Assembly (NCBI GenBank): GCA_963556495.2
Contig: OY747705.1
Location: forward strand, 23,487,501 to 23,551,500
Reading direction: 5' to 3'
Length of the DNA stretch: 64,000 nucleotides
Source of the DNA: Valencia hispanica
Lineage: Eukaryota > Chordata > Actinopteri > Cyprinodontiformes > Valenciidae
Below, in pieces: positions 48,601-60,600 of this stretch. The translations under genes were made by a program, and so were the position numbers. The notes below the pieces were generated by a model. It was given only the letters and a program-made list of their open reading frames with translations, did no database searches and had not been told where the DNA came from. How positions within the stretch are numbered: position 1 is the stretch's first letter; each line of letters begins with the position of its first letter.

Positions 48601-51600
48601 TTAGCAATGTATAGAGTGTATTTCTTTAAAGTTAAGACTAGTTTAAAGTTATCTTCATTGAAAAGTACAGTGCTTTTCCTTCAAAAATAAGGACATTTCA
48701 ATGTGACCCCAAACTTTTGAACGGTAGTGTATATTATGAAAAAATTATGTATGTGTGTGTGAGTGATTAAAGAAGGAAAAAGGGGTGACAAAGACATTTG
48801 GTGATAGACATGTGAAGATGAGAAAAGAAAAAAGAGCCTGTATCCCAGTGCTTAGCCCTGGCCCCGCCCACATTGAGTAATGTAAACAACTGAGCTGTGC
48901 TAACATTACATTATAGTTGACTGATAAAACAACTGTTATCTGACTAGTGTTACATGACTAATAAAGCCAAGGAGTAAGCTGGGGGTCCCTGAACAGCTGC
49001 CCATTAACATACAGTTTATCTACCGCTACTGTAGCTCTGGTGCCTTCACTGATATATTTCTTCCTGATTGGGAACAAAACGCACCTTCTATCCAGGATTT
49101 CTTTCGGATATTGATCGTTAACGCTGTAATTCGTTCCCCGCAGCTCTCTGCCCTGGCCTCTTACCTGCTCTTTTTGCTTGTAATGCTCGAATTTAGCAAC
49201 AATTGGTCGCGGCCGGCTGTTGTTGGGCTTCTTACCTCCGAGCCGGTGGACGCGGTGAAAAGTGATGTTTTTTACCGTGTTGCTTGGGAGCTTTAACTGA
49301 TGTTGGAGAAAATCTCAGACGGTTGATTCAGTGTCGTCCTCAGCCTGTTCTGGGATCCCGGAAAAAACAAGATTGTCCCACATTCCCCTGGCCTGTATAT
49401 CCAAGATAGTTTCTTTCATCCTCTTACTTTCTCCGGACAGCTGCGTCATCCCCTCGGTGAGTTTCTTTACACTCTCCCTAAGTGTTTGGTTTTCTGCAGC
49501 GAGCGATGCTACCTGTTGTTGGCTGAACTCCAGGGATTCCCTTAGAGCTTGAAACTCTTTGTGTAGAACCTCAACCAGGGCCAGACGAGTGTCTAGGCTG
49601 GTTAGCTTCTTATCTATTGAGTCCAGGACATCGCTGTAGCTTTTCTCTGGAGAGATGGTGGAGGTGCTGGGCTCAGAACGAGTGCGTTTTTGTGATGGTG
49701 TGCTTGTCGGCATAGCAGAGGTGGATTTCTGTGGCTTGCCCATAACAATGTTGTCAAAGCCCTCGTCCAAGTAGCTTTCCAGGCTGTGCAAGGTTTCCTC
49801 GTCCAGTTTGTTTATGGAGAAATACAAAATAATGGTTATTATTATTAAACGTTTGCTATATTTGGCTCAAATGTTATGGTTTCTTTTTACCCGAGTTTGT
49901 TTGTTTTACCAGTTTACCCCCATATTACTTATGCACAGCTCTCGCGAGATCTCAGAAGCAGCTCATCCTGTGCCTGTGCTTTGCTAATCTGTCATTAGTT
50001 CTGTCTACCATCAAAAATACATTTACAAGTTTACCGAATCACTTTTACAAATTTACCGAAACACTTTTACAAGTTTAATTCAATTCAATTCATTTCAATT
50101 CAGTTTATTTATATAGCGCCAATTCACAACAGATGTCATCTCAAGGCACTTAACAAGAAGTTATTTCAATACATTTATACAAACATTCCAATCAGTTAAA
50201 AAGTTTCCTATTTAAGGAAAAACATTTACAATCTTACCGAAACACTTTTACAAGTTTAACAAAACACATTTACAAAGACATGACCTGGAAGTGATACTGC
50301 AGGGATGAGGTTAGGGTCGGGACAAGACCAAAGTAGTAACAGTAATGGAATCGATCCTGCCAGTAGCTCAATCTGCAGAGATGTTTTGCCCGTTTTTCCG
50401 AATCTATTTTCAAGTTTTAGGGGGAACAGGTCTGATGGCGTTTCTGATATCTACTTCAAATTAATAGTTTTTTCTGCGGTAGAATCCGGCATTATTTTAT
50501 TTCGTTTTCACGGTCCACAAAGACAGGCGGACACTGTGAAGCCGTTCCATCATGTCAACAATCACACTGTATGAGTGGCCTTCGTTTAAATACTTTACGA
50601 GGCAGTCCATAAAACCGACCTCTTCTCCCTCTCCCTTCTCAAAGTCCAAACTATGTCCACAATCACCACAAAAGGTCCCTAAAACTTGAAAATAGATTCT
50701 GCAAAACGGGCAAAACATCTCTGCAGATTGAGCTGCTGGCAGGATCGATTCCATTACTGTTACCACTTTGGTCTTGTCCCGACCCTAACCTCATCCCTGC
50801 AGTATCACTTCCAGGTCATGTCTTTGTAAATGTGTTTTGTTAAACTTATAAAAGTGTTTCTTTTTTTAACTTTTAAATGTGTTTCGGTAAACTTGTAAAT
50901 GTGTTTCTGTAAATTTGTAAATGTGTTTCCGTAAACTTGTAAATGTGTTTCGGTAAACTTGTAAATGTGTTTCGGTAAGATTGTAAATGTGTTTCTGTAA
51001 ATTTGTAAATGTGTTTCTGTAAATTTGTAAATGTGTTTCGGTAAACTTGTAAATGTGTTTCGGTAAACTTGTAAATGTGTTTCGGTAAATTTGTAAATGT
51101 GTTTTGGTAAGATTGTAAATGTGTTTCTGTAAATTTGTAAATTTAACGCATTACACAATGCTTGAGTCTTCCTCTTAAGTTTGGTGATTTTCTTTTATAT
51201 CCCTTCAGATGTCATAAAGCACAACATGAAGTAAGCAGGACTGATGGCAGTATATGTTTGTGTGTTTGTATTTAACCAGGTGTTATAGGGACCTACATCT
51301 GTTTGGCTGTTTTCATTATCTGGGCATAGTTTTCTAAATTGAAATTAAAACATATATATGTAAATATAATTTTAAACTTCAAGCTTAGGGTTTGGTAAAT
51401 AGCAATTGAGTTTAAATGTAAGGGATACACCTGTTCACTGAAGGTATGGTTAATCAGTTTGTGTATAAAAGAGTCAGAAAAATAAAATTAGCAGTGACAG
51501 CATGTAAATAGGAAAATCATAGCATCATCATCACGCCTGTCCGTTGTCCAAATTGCTTTTTACCAAGAGAATGCTTTGCATTTTGTCATTTTCATGCTGT

Positions 51601-54600
51601 GTAATTTTGAGGCTGCCGATTCAGTTGCTCCTTTAGTTTGAAAGAGATTTGCATGAAGCAGGACGACACAGGACACCAGTCAGAGCACCAAGAGACATCT
51701 CTACATGATGCTTTGACAGCGTCTTTGTTTCGGGTCATTTCCATCGTAGTTTAAAAGTCCTGAAGGGAAAACAAGATGTGTCTATATGACATGTTTCTAA
51801 CACACTCATGACAAAACAATGCAGGGGGATGCTGGGGGATCTCAAAGGCTTCCTCTGCAGGAGTGTCATTATCCCCCAATCATCACCTACCTTAGTGCTG
51901 TCACAAAGGACAACCTGATGGGTGCTGTAAATATTTCTCTTTAAAAAGATAAAAGAGTCGCTTTATGTGTGGAACAACATCTGCACCTGCACAAAGCCAC
52001 AAAGGTTTTTTAATTGCATCATATGTTCAGTTTTGCCAAGGCTTTTGAACTGAAAGAGGTGTGACAACATAAAAAAACTGTTGAAATTTGAATTTATTAC
52101 AGAAATATTGCACCACTCCTGACTAGACATGATGCAGTTATGAAACACAACAGAAGTTAAAAACACAGCAGGATAATCTATAAATGCATAATTATATTTC
52201 CAATAATGTACTGATATGTAAAAAATAAAATTAGAACAACTTAGATATTAACAAACACAAACATTTTCATTATTAGACACAGTGCTTTAAAACAGGGTGT
52301 AGGTAGACGTGTATACCATTGAATATTTTCATATTTCGTTTCATTAGAACCACAAACCCCAGAGTATTTTATTTGGGTTTTATGTGTTGGACAATCACAA
52401 AGAAGCACATACAGTAGCAGCGAAGTGGATGGAGATTAATGCAGTGTGTGGCACATTTGCATTTAGCCCTGCTCACACAGTTATGTATTGAATCACCTTT
52501 CGCTACAATTACAGCTGAAGGTCTATTGGGGTATTTTTCTTCAAGCTTTGCATACCTAGAGAGTGAGATTCTTATTTTCTAAATTACTTAAAGGTTGAAT
52601 ATGGAACATGAACACTATAGCGACATCTAGTGGGTCTAAATTGTAGCTACAACAATAAAAACATAATTACCGCTGTTGGGTTGCCTGGTTCGCTGCCGAT
52701 ATGCCCAGTGACCAGCCTGAACTGTGTCCAGTGAGGAATGTATTTTAGAGCAGTTTAACTGACACCTAAAGTTAGGAAGTGACTTAGCTTACCAATCCAG
52801 GAGGAAAGTCGCCGTTTCCGTGTGTGTTTGAGGCCGTGGACATGTTTTATGTAGGTCCATCTAGTGTAGGCTTCCCCTACAACTACTCTAGTTTCTGTTG
52901 TTCTCCGGTCACTCCTCTACTGAGACGGATAACGATATCTCCTCCAGGGCTCTGAACCTGCTGCTTGACTTGCAGATTCAGCCATTTTTCCCAATACCAG
53001 CCGAGTTGTACTGACCACATAGTTGGATCATAGAGACTGTATCTGGCACCCCGCGGCCGCTACTGGTGGTAGGTGTAAACATTACGTCATTGTCGTGGCC
53101 GTTAAAATTTATATTTTATTATATTTTAATCCTATTTTGTTATATTTTAATTCAAATTATTTCATTTTGCACCACTTGAAACACCCGTGGAGGTATTATT
53201 GTTATTATTTTTTAAATAGCTTTTTAAGAAAATGTTCCATATTCAACCTTTAAGCTCAGTCATATTTGATGGAAGGCATCAGTAAAGATTAATTTTCAAG
53301 TTTTGCAGCAGTTTCTCAGTTGGATTAAGGTCTGGACTTTGACTGGGCCATTCAAACACACCAATACGCTTTGATCTAAACCATTCAATTGTAGCTCTGG
53401 CTGTAATTTTTGAGTCATTGTCTAGGAATGGGCAAATATGTGCTGTTTATTGTTATTAGGGAACAATTTTGTTGTAATTATAACTCACCAATATAGTGAT
53501 AAACTGTACAGGATTAAGGTTGCAAATCCATAAAGCTGTCAATATGGCTGGGAATTATCCTTATACAGTTTTTGCACTGTTTGTCCCATGACAACATACA
53601 TGAATGTGATATATGATAAATGCAGTTACTGAGTGGTGGTTAGCTGGAAAGTTGCTCTACTTGCACTACTTGCTGCACTGAAGCAGCTCATTAGATGAAG
53701 GGTAAATTTTATTTTTAAATGCGTATTTAAGGGGTTTTGACTTTATGCATTGAAATAGTCATAGCCATGTAATCTATTGCAGAATAAGTGCAGTTATTTT
53801 TTTCTTTTTCATAGATCTTTTGTATTTTAAACTTTATTAATATCACAATAAATAGCTTAAAAAGCATAATTAAAAATGTAAGTCTATATTGCACATCTCT
53901 ATTGTTGTCCTGCTCTGCTGGGAGCCTAATCTTTATCCCAGTCTCAAGTCTTTTGTAGTCTCTAACAGGTGTTTAGCTCCATCCATCTGTCCTTTCGCTG
54001 CTGAGGAAAATAATAATCAAGAGCATGATGCTGCCACCCCCATGTTTTACAGCTGGGATGATGTGTTCAAAATGATTGGGAGTGTTAGTTTTTCACCACA
54101 CATTGTTTACATACTGGCCAAATATTTCATCTCATCTGCCACAAGCCATGTGGGGAACATAGCAAACATGTGGAAGAAGGTGCTCTGGTCAAATCACAAG
54201 CTCTTCTTTAGGCTTTCTTTTAACAATCATTTAGTTCCTAATCAATGGAATTATGAAAGCAAATGGTTGCACTAGATTTTGTTTACAGGTACAAATGAAG
54301 GAATGGAATGAAGGGGGTTGAAACAAATGCATCCCATCTTTTTCATTTTTTGATTTGTAGCAACATCCTTAACACTGCGGGAGCATGATTTAGTTGCATA
54401 AAATCCCAGTGAAACACAATTAAGTTTGTTGTTGTAACATAGCAATATGTGAACATTTTCAAGCCATATTTCAATTTTTCCAAGGACTATATTAGGGTAT
54501 ATATTTGATTTACTTTATTTTTTTCCTGCTAAATAACTTCCATGCTCCTCTTTTGATGTTTACCAGCAATGTCTTTCACACATGCACATCAATACACATG

Positions 54601-57600
54601 CACCAGAAATGTCCTTGTTAGAAACAAGCCAGGGCCTGCATTTGTGCAGATTACTAACACATTTATATTTTAAAAACAGCACCTGAAACTAACACTTCAG
54701 AAAGCTTGTTGGAACTGCACAAACTCCAGCTGACAGAGAAATGTTTCCCTCATTCCTTCAAATTGGAAACAAATATGGAACCATCTCCTCCTCATCAGCA
54801 CTGCGTCTCCCTTTGTCACTGATGAATGAAGATGTTGGAAACCCTGCCAACTCTCCTCCTAATGCCACAATAACAATATAATGAGAGGTGTGCAATTTAC
54901 CCAGCTTTCTCTGCTCTATCAGTGTGAAGGCAGGCAAAGGATAACCAAAGTTTATGTTCTTCCTGCAGAGACAGTACAAACCTATGACATGTGGTATAGT
55001 GTGGGCTTCATGTTCTCTGCTCAATGGTGGCTTTGTAAATAAGGTTCTGTTAAATTTTTACACATGGAGCATCGGAGCATTCAACATCTAGAATTTCTAT
55101 CAACGTTAAATTATGTTGACATTAAAAATCTCACTTCAGCTCCGACTTTTTCGCCCTTGGATTGTTTGTCACTCTGAAGGCTGATTCGTCATCGGTGCTG
55201 GTTCTAATACTCATCAGTGTGAGCTGCTTGATAAGGCAGAAATAAGCCATCCTCTCTGTGGTCACTTGGTTTCATTTGTTTTTAAAGAACCCTCAGTTGT
55301 TAGTTTTTTTAAGTCTTTACAGTTCTAAATTTTTGTGACTGAATTAAGATCTAATTATTTTTGAAGAACTAGAATGCTCACTAAAGGCAGTTTCAATCTA
55401 CTATTCTAGCTCTTTCGAATAAAGTTGCAAAGAGTACAAAAAATAACGACCCCCACACTTCATTCAAAAACATATTAGCTTCTATTAACTGCAAAGATTA
55501 GGAGGGATGAGAATTTTAATATTCTGTTGCTAAAATTGGGAAAAGTAAAGAAATATTGGAGGTGTTTATTAGAAATTGGTTCAATACAAGCCTGCTGTTT
55601 AGCTAAATTGTTACATAAAAAGTCCTAAACTTTTAACTCAGTACAATAAATGATTATTTCCAACTCTGCTGACAAAAATCAAATAAACTGTGTACTTCAA
55701 ATATCAAATATCATCTGATCTGTTTATTTTTTTTATTCTTGTTACTAATTAATCAATTTATAATAAGTTATTTAACATCTATCAAGAGCTTTTAAACTGC
55801 TTAATATGATTCATCATCAAATCCTTCTTTGATGATGCAAAGGATTCTTCATAAAATCGAGAACATTATGGACAACCCTGAGCATCCTCTTCATGAGACT
55901 ATAGAGTGTCTTCAGTCAGAGGCTTCCTCAGTTTCACCGCAACCTGACCCCTACAGGAAATCCTTCTTGCCCGGAGCAATCATGATCTACAACAACTCAA
56001 TTGAAGAATTAATTAGTGTGAGCCACAAAAACACTTAATTTCCCTCTGGGATCAAGAAAGTATTTTTGTATTTTGAATTCGAAGTATGTCTGTCTGATGG
56101 TGTATGAACGTTGTTTCAGTCTGATTAGAGATATGCAGGAAAATATTTTTTGAAAAAAGTGGTTTAACACAATTTAAGATGAAACTCTAAACTCATAACC
56201 TGTAGGTTATGATTTTGGGCCTGTGGTTCCTCAAGCTCAAGCTGGCTTCACATTGATTTACCGTCTTTATTCAGAAATCTCTGACTTCAAGCTCAACATG
56301 GCTTGCTTTGCTGCTATTTTCTTCTTCTGGTCACAAAAATAACCGCAACAGATGACAACAAAACACAACAAAAAAACAAACTTATCAACATTCAGAAACA
56401 AACAATTTTTAAGGGGGGGTATTATGCTTCTTCCAGGCACATATTACCCTTCTATAGCACACTCCAATAAAATTGTCACCTTAAGTCTTTTAAAAGTCCG
56501 TCATATATCCAAATCCACATTAAAGAAATTTACTTCCGTATTGGACGCCTTGATTTTCGCCTCTGCCTCTCTGAGACTCTCCTACTCTTTTTCTGACACC
56601 CCCCCTCCAGTTCGTCACATACCGTTCATCATCGCAGCATGCACGGAGTCGGAAGAAAAAGTCCCACAAAAGACGCGCAGCTGCAGCTGGTGTGTTATAA
56701 TTACTGCACCTGGGACTCAGCCGGAGTTGTGTGAGGTGGGGAGGGGAGGGGAGCTCTGCAGGGGCGAGGCTCTCAGCTGAGTACGTAAGGTCGGAGAAGG
56801 AGATGGGTGGAAAAGGCGGGGATAGGTGGGAGCAGGCGTTTCAGCAACCCCGAGAACTACCAGCAGAGGCTCAAAGGTCAGAGCAACACTTCAGGCATGT
56901 TTTTAATGAGGGAAAGACAGGTTCTCAGGATAGCAAGCTTCAGAAAATCAATCTTGCATAATACCCCCCCTTAAAGAAAACATCAACTCATAAACACAGC
57001 AAAATTTTCCCCAAAAAACCAAATTGCATATTGCGTGCAATGTTTAAATGCTGTTTTCCATGGGGTTGTTTACTAGAATGCAGTAAAGGTCCCGATTTAT
57101 TCTGGGGATCTTCATGTTACTGATGTGTTGTTTTTTTTTTATATGTCTTTGATGTATTTTGTCTGATTTCAGCTTGTTTTGTGCCTAGGGCCACTTCATT
57201 CATTCTCACTGTGGTAAATATGTGCAATCAAAATGCAATCCAGACTACTTGGAAGTAAGGAAACAGACAAATGGGTTCTCCACGGTTCAGGTAAGTGCTG
57301 TTTTCATGCGAGGGAACACTGTGATGACATCTTGTGCAACAATGGATTGGAAGAAATGAGACCCATACTGATTTTTGGGGGGGATTGAGGTATAAAGTGA
57401 GTCAAGGCTGGATCGCAGCAAAGCTCCGAGGGCACGCATTGTTCTCCTCCATTTCAGCGGAGTGATGTGATGAAGGGAGACACTTTGCTGCACTTGCAGG
57501 ACAGAAACAGAGGTTGGAAGAAGGAGAGATTAGAGGGTCTATGTAAGGTAAATCTGTATATTATGAACATTGAAACTAGGTGCAAGGCCAAAGACCCCTT

Positions 57601-60600
57601 TACTCTGTCAGGTCTGTTGGAAAACATTTTTTCCCAGTGAAGTGAAACCCATTATCTACTATAACTACCCAAAAACACTGGGCTCGCTTGGTAGACGCTA
57701 CTTTCTATTTTCAACAGGAAATCAGGTGCACTATTACACTCCTGCGCACACACACACAAGTCCGAATTTCTACCCATATTAGGACTTTATATTGACTTCC
57801 ATTCATTTTAATAGCTACATTTATGCCTAACCCAAACCCTTACCCTAACCCTAACCATTACCAGTTTATTCCTAACCCTAACCTTAACCAAAACATAATT
57901 CACACCATATCTCTAAACCTAACCCAAAAAAAGGGGTCCACCATATTAGGACCGGGCTTTGGTCCCTACAAGGTCCATCGGTCTTCAGAAGGTTAGCAAA
58001 TATGCCAGAAAATGTCCTAAATAGGATAGCAATACAAGAACACACACACACACACAAGCCTGTATTGCTACCCATATTAGGACTTTATATTGACTTCCAT
58101 TCATTTTAATCGCTGCATTTAGGCCTAACCCTAACCATACCAGTTATTGCCTAACCCTAAGCTTAACCAAAACATAATTCACACCATACCTCTAAACCTA
58201 ACCCCTAACCCTAAACAAGGGGGTTCACAATATTAGGACCTGGCTTTGGTCCTTATAAAGTCCATCGGTCTTCAGAAGGTTAGCGAATATGCCAGATAAG
58301 GTCCTAAATAGGATAGCTATACAAGAACACACACACACACAAAGGCATGTTCTTTCAATCAGAAAGAGAGAGCTAACAAGGTCAGCCTCTGAAGTTTAGA
58401 TTAGGAGCACACACAGGAATATTTTAACATATGTTGCAAATAGGTTTATTTGCTCTGTTGCCAGGAGTTAGATAAACTGGAAACAGCATCTCAGAGAGGA
58501 ACTCATCCCAATTATTTTTGTAATTTACTGTACATTCAAAAGTTATTCCATAACATCTCTTTGTCTGAGTCCCTAGCAAAAAAAGGATCATGTTTGTAAT
58601 CTGTGGTTATGTATTCTCCTTGCAGAGTGAGTAGGATTAAGTTCATAAGAGGATGGATGTCCTAAAGTTTTTCCGCCCCTCCTGCAGCTGAAAACAGATA
58701 ATCCCCTCCGTCATTTTCTCTTTTGTTTTTCTCTCAGGTATGGCCAAAGTGCAACGTTTTAATCGTATTTGAACAACTGGGGTATTAGAGTGAGCACTGG
58801 TTTTGCTTTTGTTTATTTTCACCACACCTTCTTTGAAAACAAGCGTTTCAGGTCACTGCAATCCTCTGAGCAGTAAAAGAGAATGGAGAGGTGCGCGGAG
58901 ATGAGAGTGTGCCCCGCTCCTATTATCTCTGTGCCAAGCAGATCATCACACCAGCCAGTTTGCTTGCTTCTCACATTTCGATTCAGCCAGGAAATTAGTG
59001 AGGTGGTGCGGTAATAATAGCACCCACAAAGCTGTTGTGTGTGCATATGAATGTGACATGACAAACTGTTTGCGTGAGACATGTGTCCAAGTTTGTTTCC
59101 TGCTGTGATTTTTGCACAGCTGAAAAGATAGATCAAGCTGGCTGGTTACTTGATATAACAGGTACAGCCATCGGTTTGTTTTCATTGCAAAATATTTTTC
59201 AGAAACTTAGGAGATTAACAAGTTGTTCATTTGCCAACAGAGCAACACAAAGTAAAAAAAAAATATTACTTTTTTTCTGATTTATGAATTTACCTAGGAG
59301 CTGTGGCTTGACTGAGCAATATACGTTTTTCTGATGAATAACATTCCTGTGGGAGGAAAGAAGTTCCGTTTAATATTGCAGGAGCCTTTTATAAATTGCT
59401 ATTTGGTATTTTGTTCAAACATGGAAGATGGCATTATAGTTACATTTGTTTAAATGTACTCCCCATCAAATGTTCATCTCTTGAAGAAAGTAAATTATTT
59501 GCAATTAAACAACATAAATGATCCTTGTTTTATTCATTAAGCAAAACTTAACAATTTAAATTTGTTTTGTAGCAGAAAAAAACTTAACACATCCAACACC
59601 CTATCAGCATGTGTTACCAGTTTGGCTGAAATAACTTTAGCAAGATGATTTTTGTAGCCATCTAGCAGTCTCTGACATCAGTCTGAGGAAAGCTTGCCCG
59701 ACTTTTGTTTTTTAAGATGTGATATATCAGACGGGTTTCCTGCAACTACAGCCTGTTTCAAGCCACCCCCACAGTGTCTCATCAGAACAAATTCTAGGTT
59801 TTGACTAGGTCTTTATCATATCAGCAGCAAGATCCTGCTGTAGGTCCCATGATTGAATTTGAGGGGTTTTGGAGACTTCTTTTAGCATCTTGAGGCCTGC
59901 TTTTGGGTCAAACACACCTGGACGGTCAGAGCTGATGTGATAGACCTGTAAGTATTCGAAAAACACAGGCTGTGCTGGGGTGTGCTTTTTTCCCCACATA
60001 ACTAGTGTGCAATCAGCTCAATAAAGTTAATTTCCTAACAGTCAGTGTACCAGATCACTTTGGAAAACAAACAGATTTAATTCATATTCAGACAAAATTA
60101 AGTTCACATTCATTTCAGATCAAATCAATTCACCAGCCTGAGTAAGCATGAGGCAACAGTGAGGAGGAAGCACTCAAGCAGAAACCTGCTCAGTGTGAAC
60201 AGCCATCTGCTCATGTTCTGCTGTATGTGAAAATATGTAGATCCAGCAACAGCGAGAACAGAAACAGTGAACCAATTTTTTTAGAATTCATGCCATATCC
60301 TATGTTCTAAAACTGTGGATCCATGGGCTGGGTCAATGCATGTTATGTGTGTGATCAAATTCTACAGAGGACTTTCTGAAGGACACCAGCTCTAAAGGTC
60401 ACTGGTCTAAAAAACATTCACTCACACATTTCTGTTCCATGTCACGTAAAACCCAAAATCACACATGGGTGCCCTTCCACAGAAATACACACAGATAAAT
60501 ATGGCATGATGGCAAAAATATACTCAAACTGGTTTCTTAAAAATGGCAATGAGTTTAGACAAGGGAAATCCCTTACAGTCTGATTTCCAACCAGTGACAC

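Larger units (their letters stand above)
40749..50018 (-). mobile_element. Nearly full-length L1-like LINE (with nested Tc1)
   Basis: The order on the minus strand is 5' UTR (50018-49828), ORF1 (49827-48958), spacer with nested Tc1, ORF2 (46951-43261), a 2.3-2.5 kb G-rich 3' UTR, and a poly(A) tail seen as poly-T at 40749-40769. Both ends touch the same 22-bp repeat unit: ACATTTACAAGTTT is present at 40738-40751 and 50019-50032, consistent with a ~14-bp target duplication. Without the 1.6-kb Tc1 it is about 7.7 kb. Both ORFs are broken. Confidence 0.85.
40575..51147. mobile_element. Fold-back element with 22-bp-repeat arms, split by an L1
   Basis: The outer parts are arrays of a 22-bp unit (TTTACCGAAACACATTTACAAG): 40575-40748, 50019-50077 and 50222-50275 in one orientation, and 50826-51147 in the opposite orientation. 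Inside, 50276-50422 and 50677-50825 are a nearly perfect inverted repeat of ~147 bp flanking a 254-bp unique spacer. Excising the L1 (40749-50018) restores the 22-bp register exactly, so the left array and the rest are one element. Removing the insertions leaves about 1.16 kb. Outer limits are approximate and no target duplication was resolved. Confidence 0.65.

Noticed and set aside
56352..56780. A 142-residue forward open frame as a gene
   Set aside because: It crosses the left end of a TTAA-flanked MITE and has no domain, splice context or start context.
57287..57493. A 68-residue minus frame as a small exon or protein
   Set aside because: It has no recognisable family, no convincing splice sites and lies inside ghrhr intron 1 among repeats.
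57840..58215. Telomeric repeat or chromosome end
   Set aside because: CCTAACCC tracts are short, imperfect and part of a 300-bp interspersed unit present twice in tandem.
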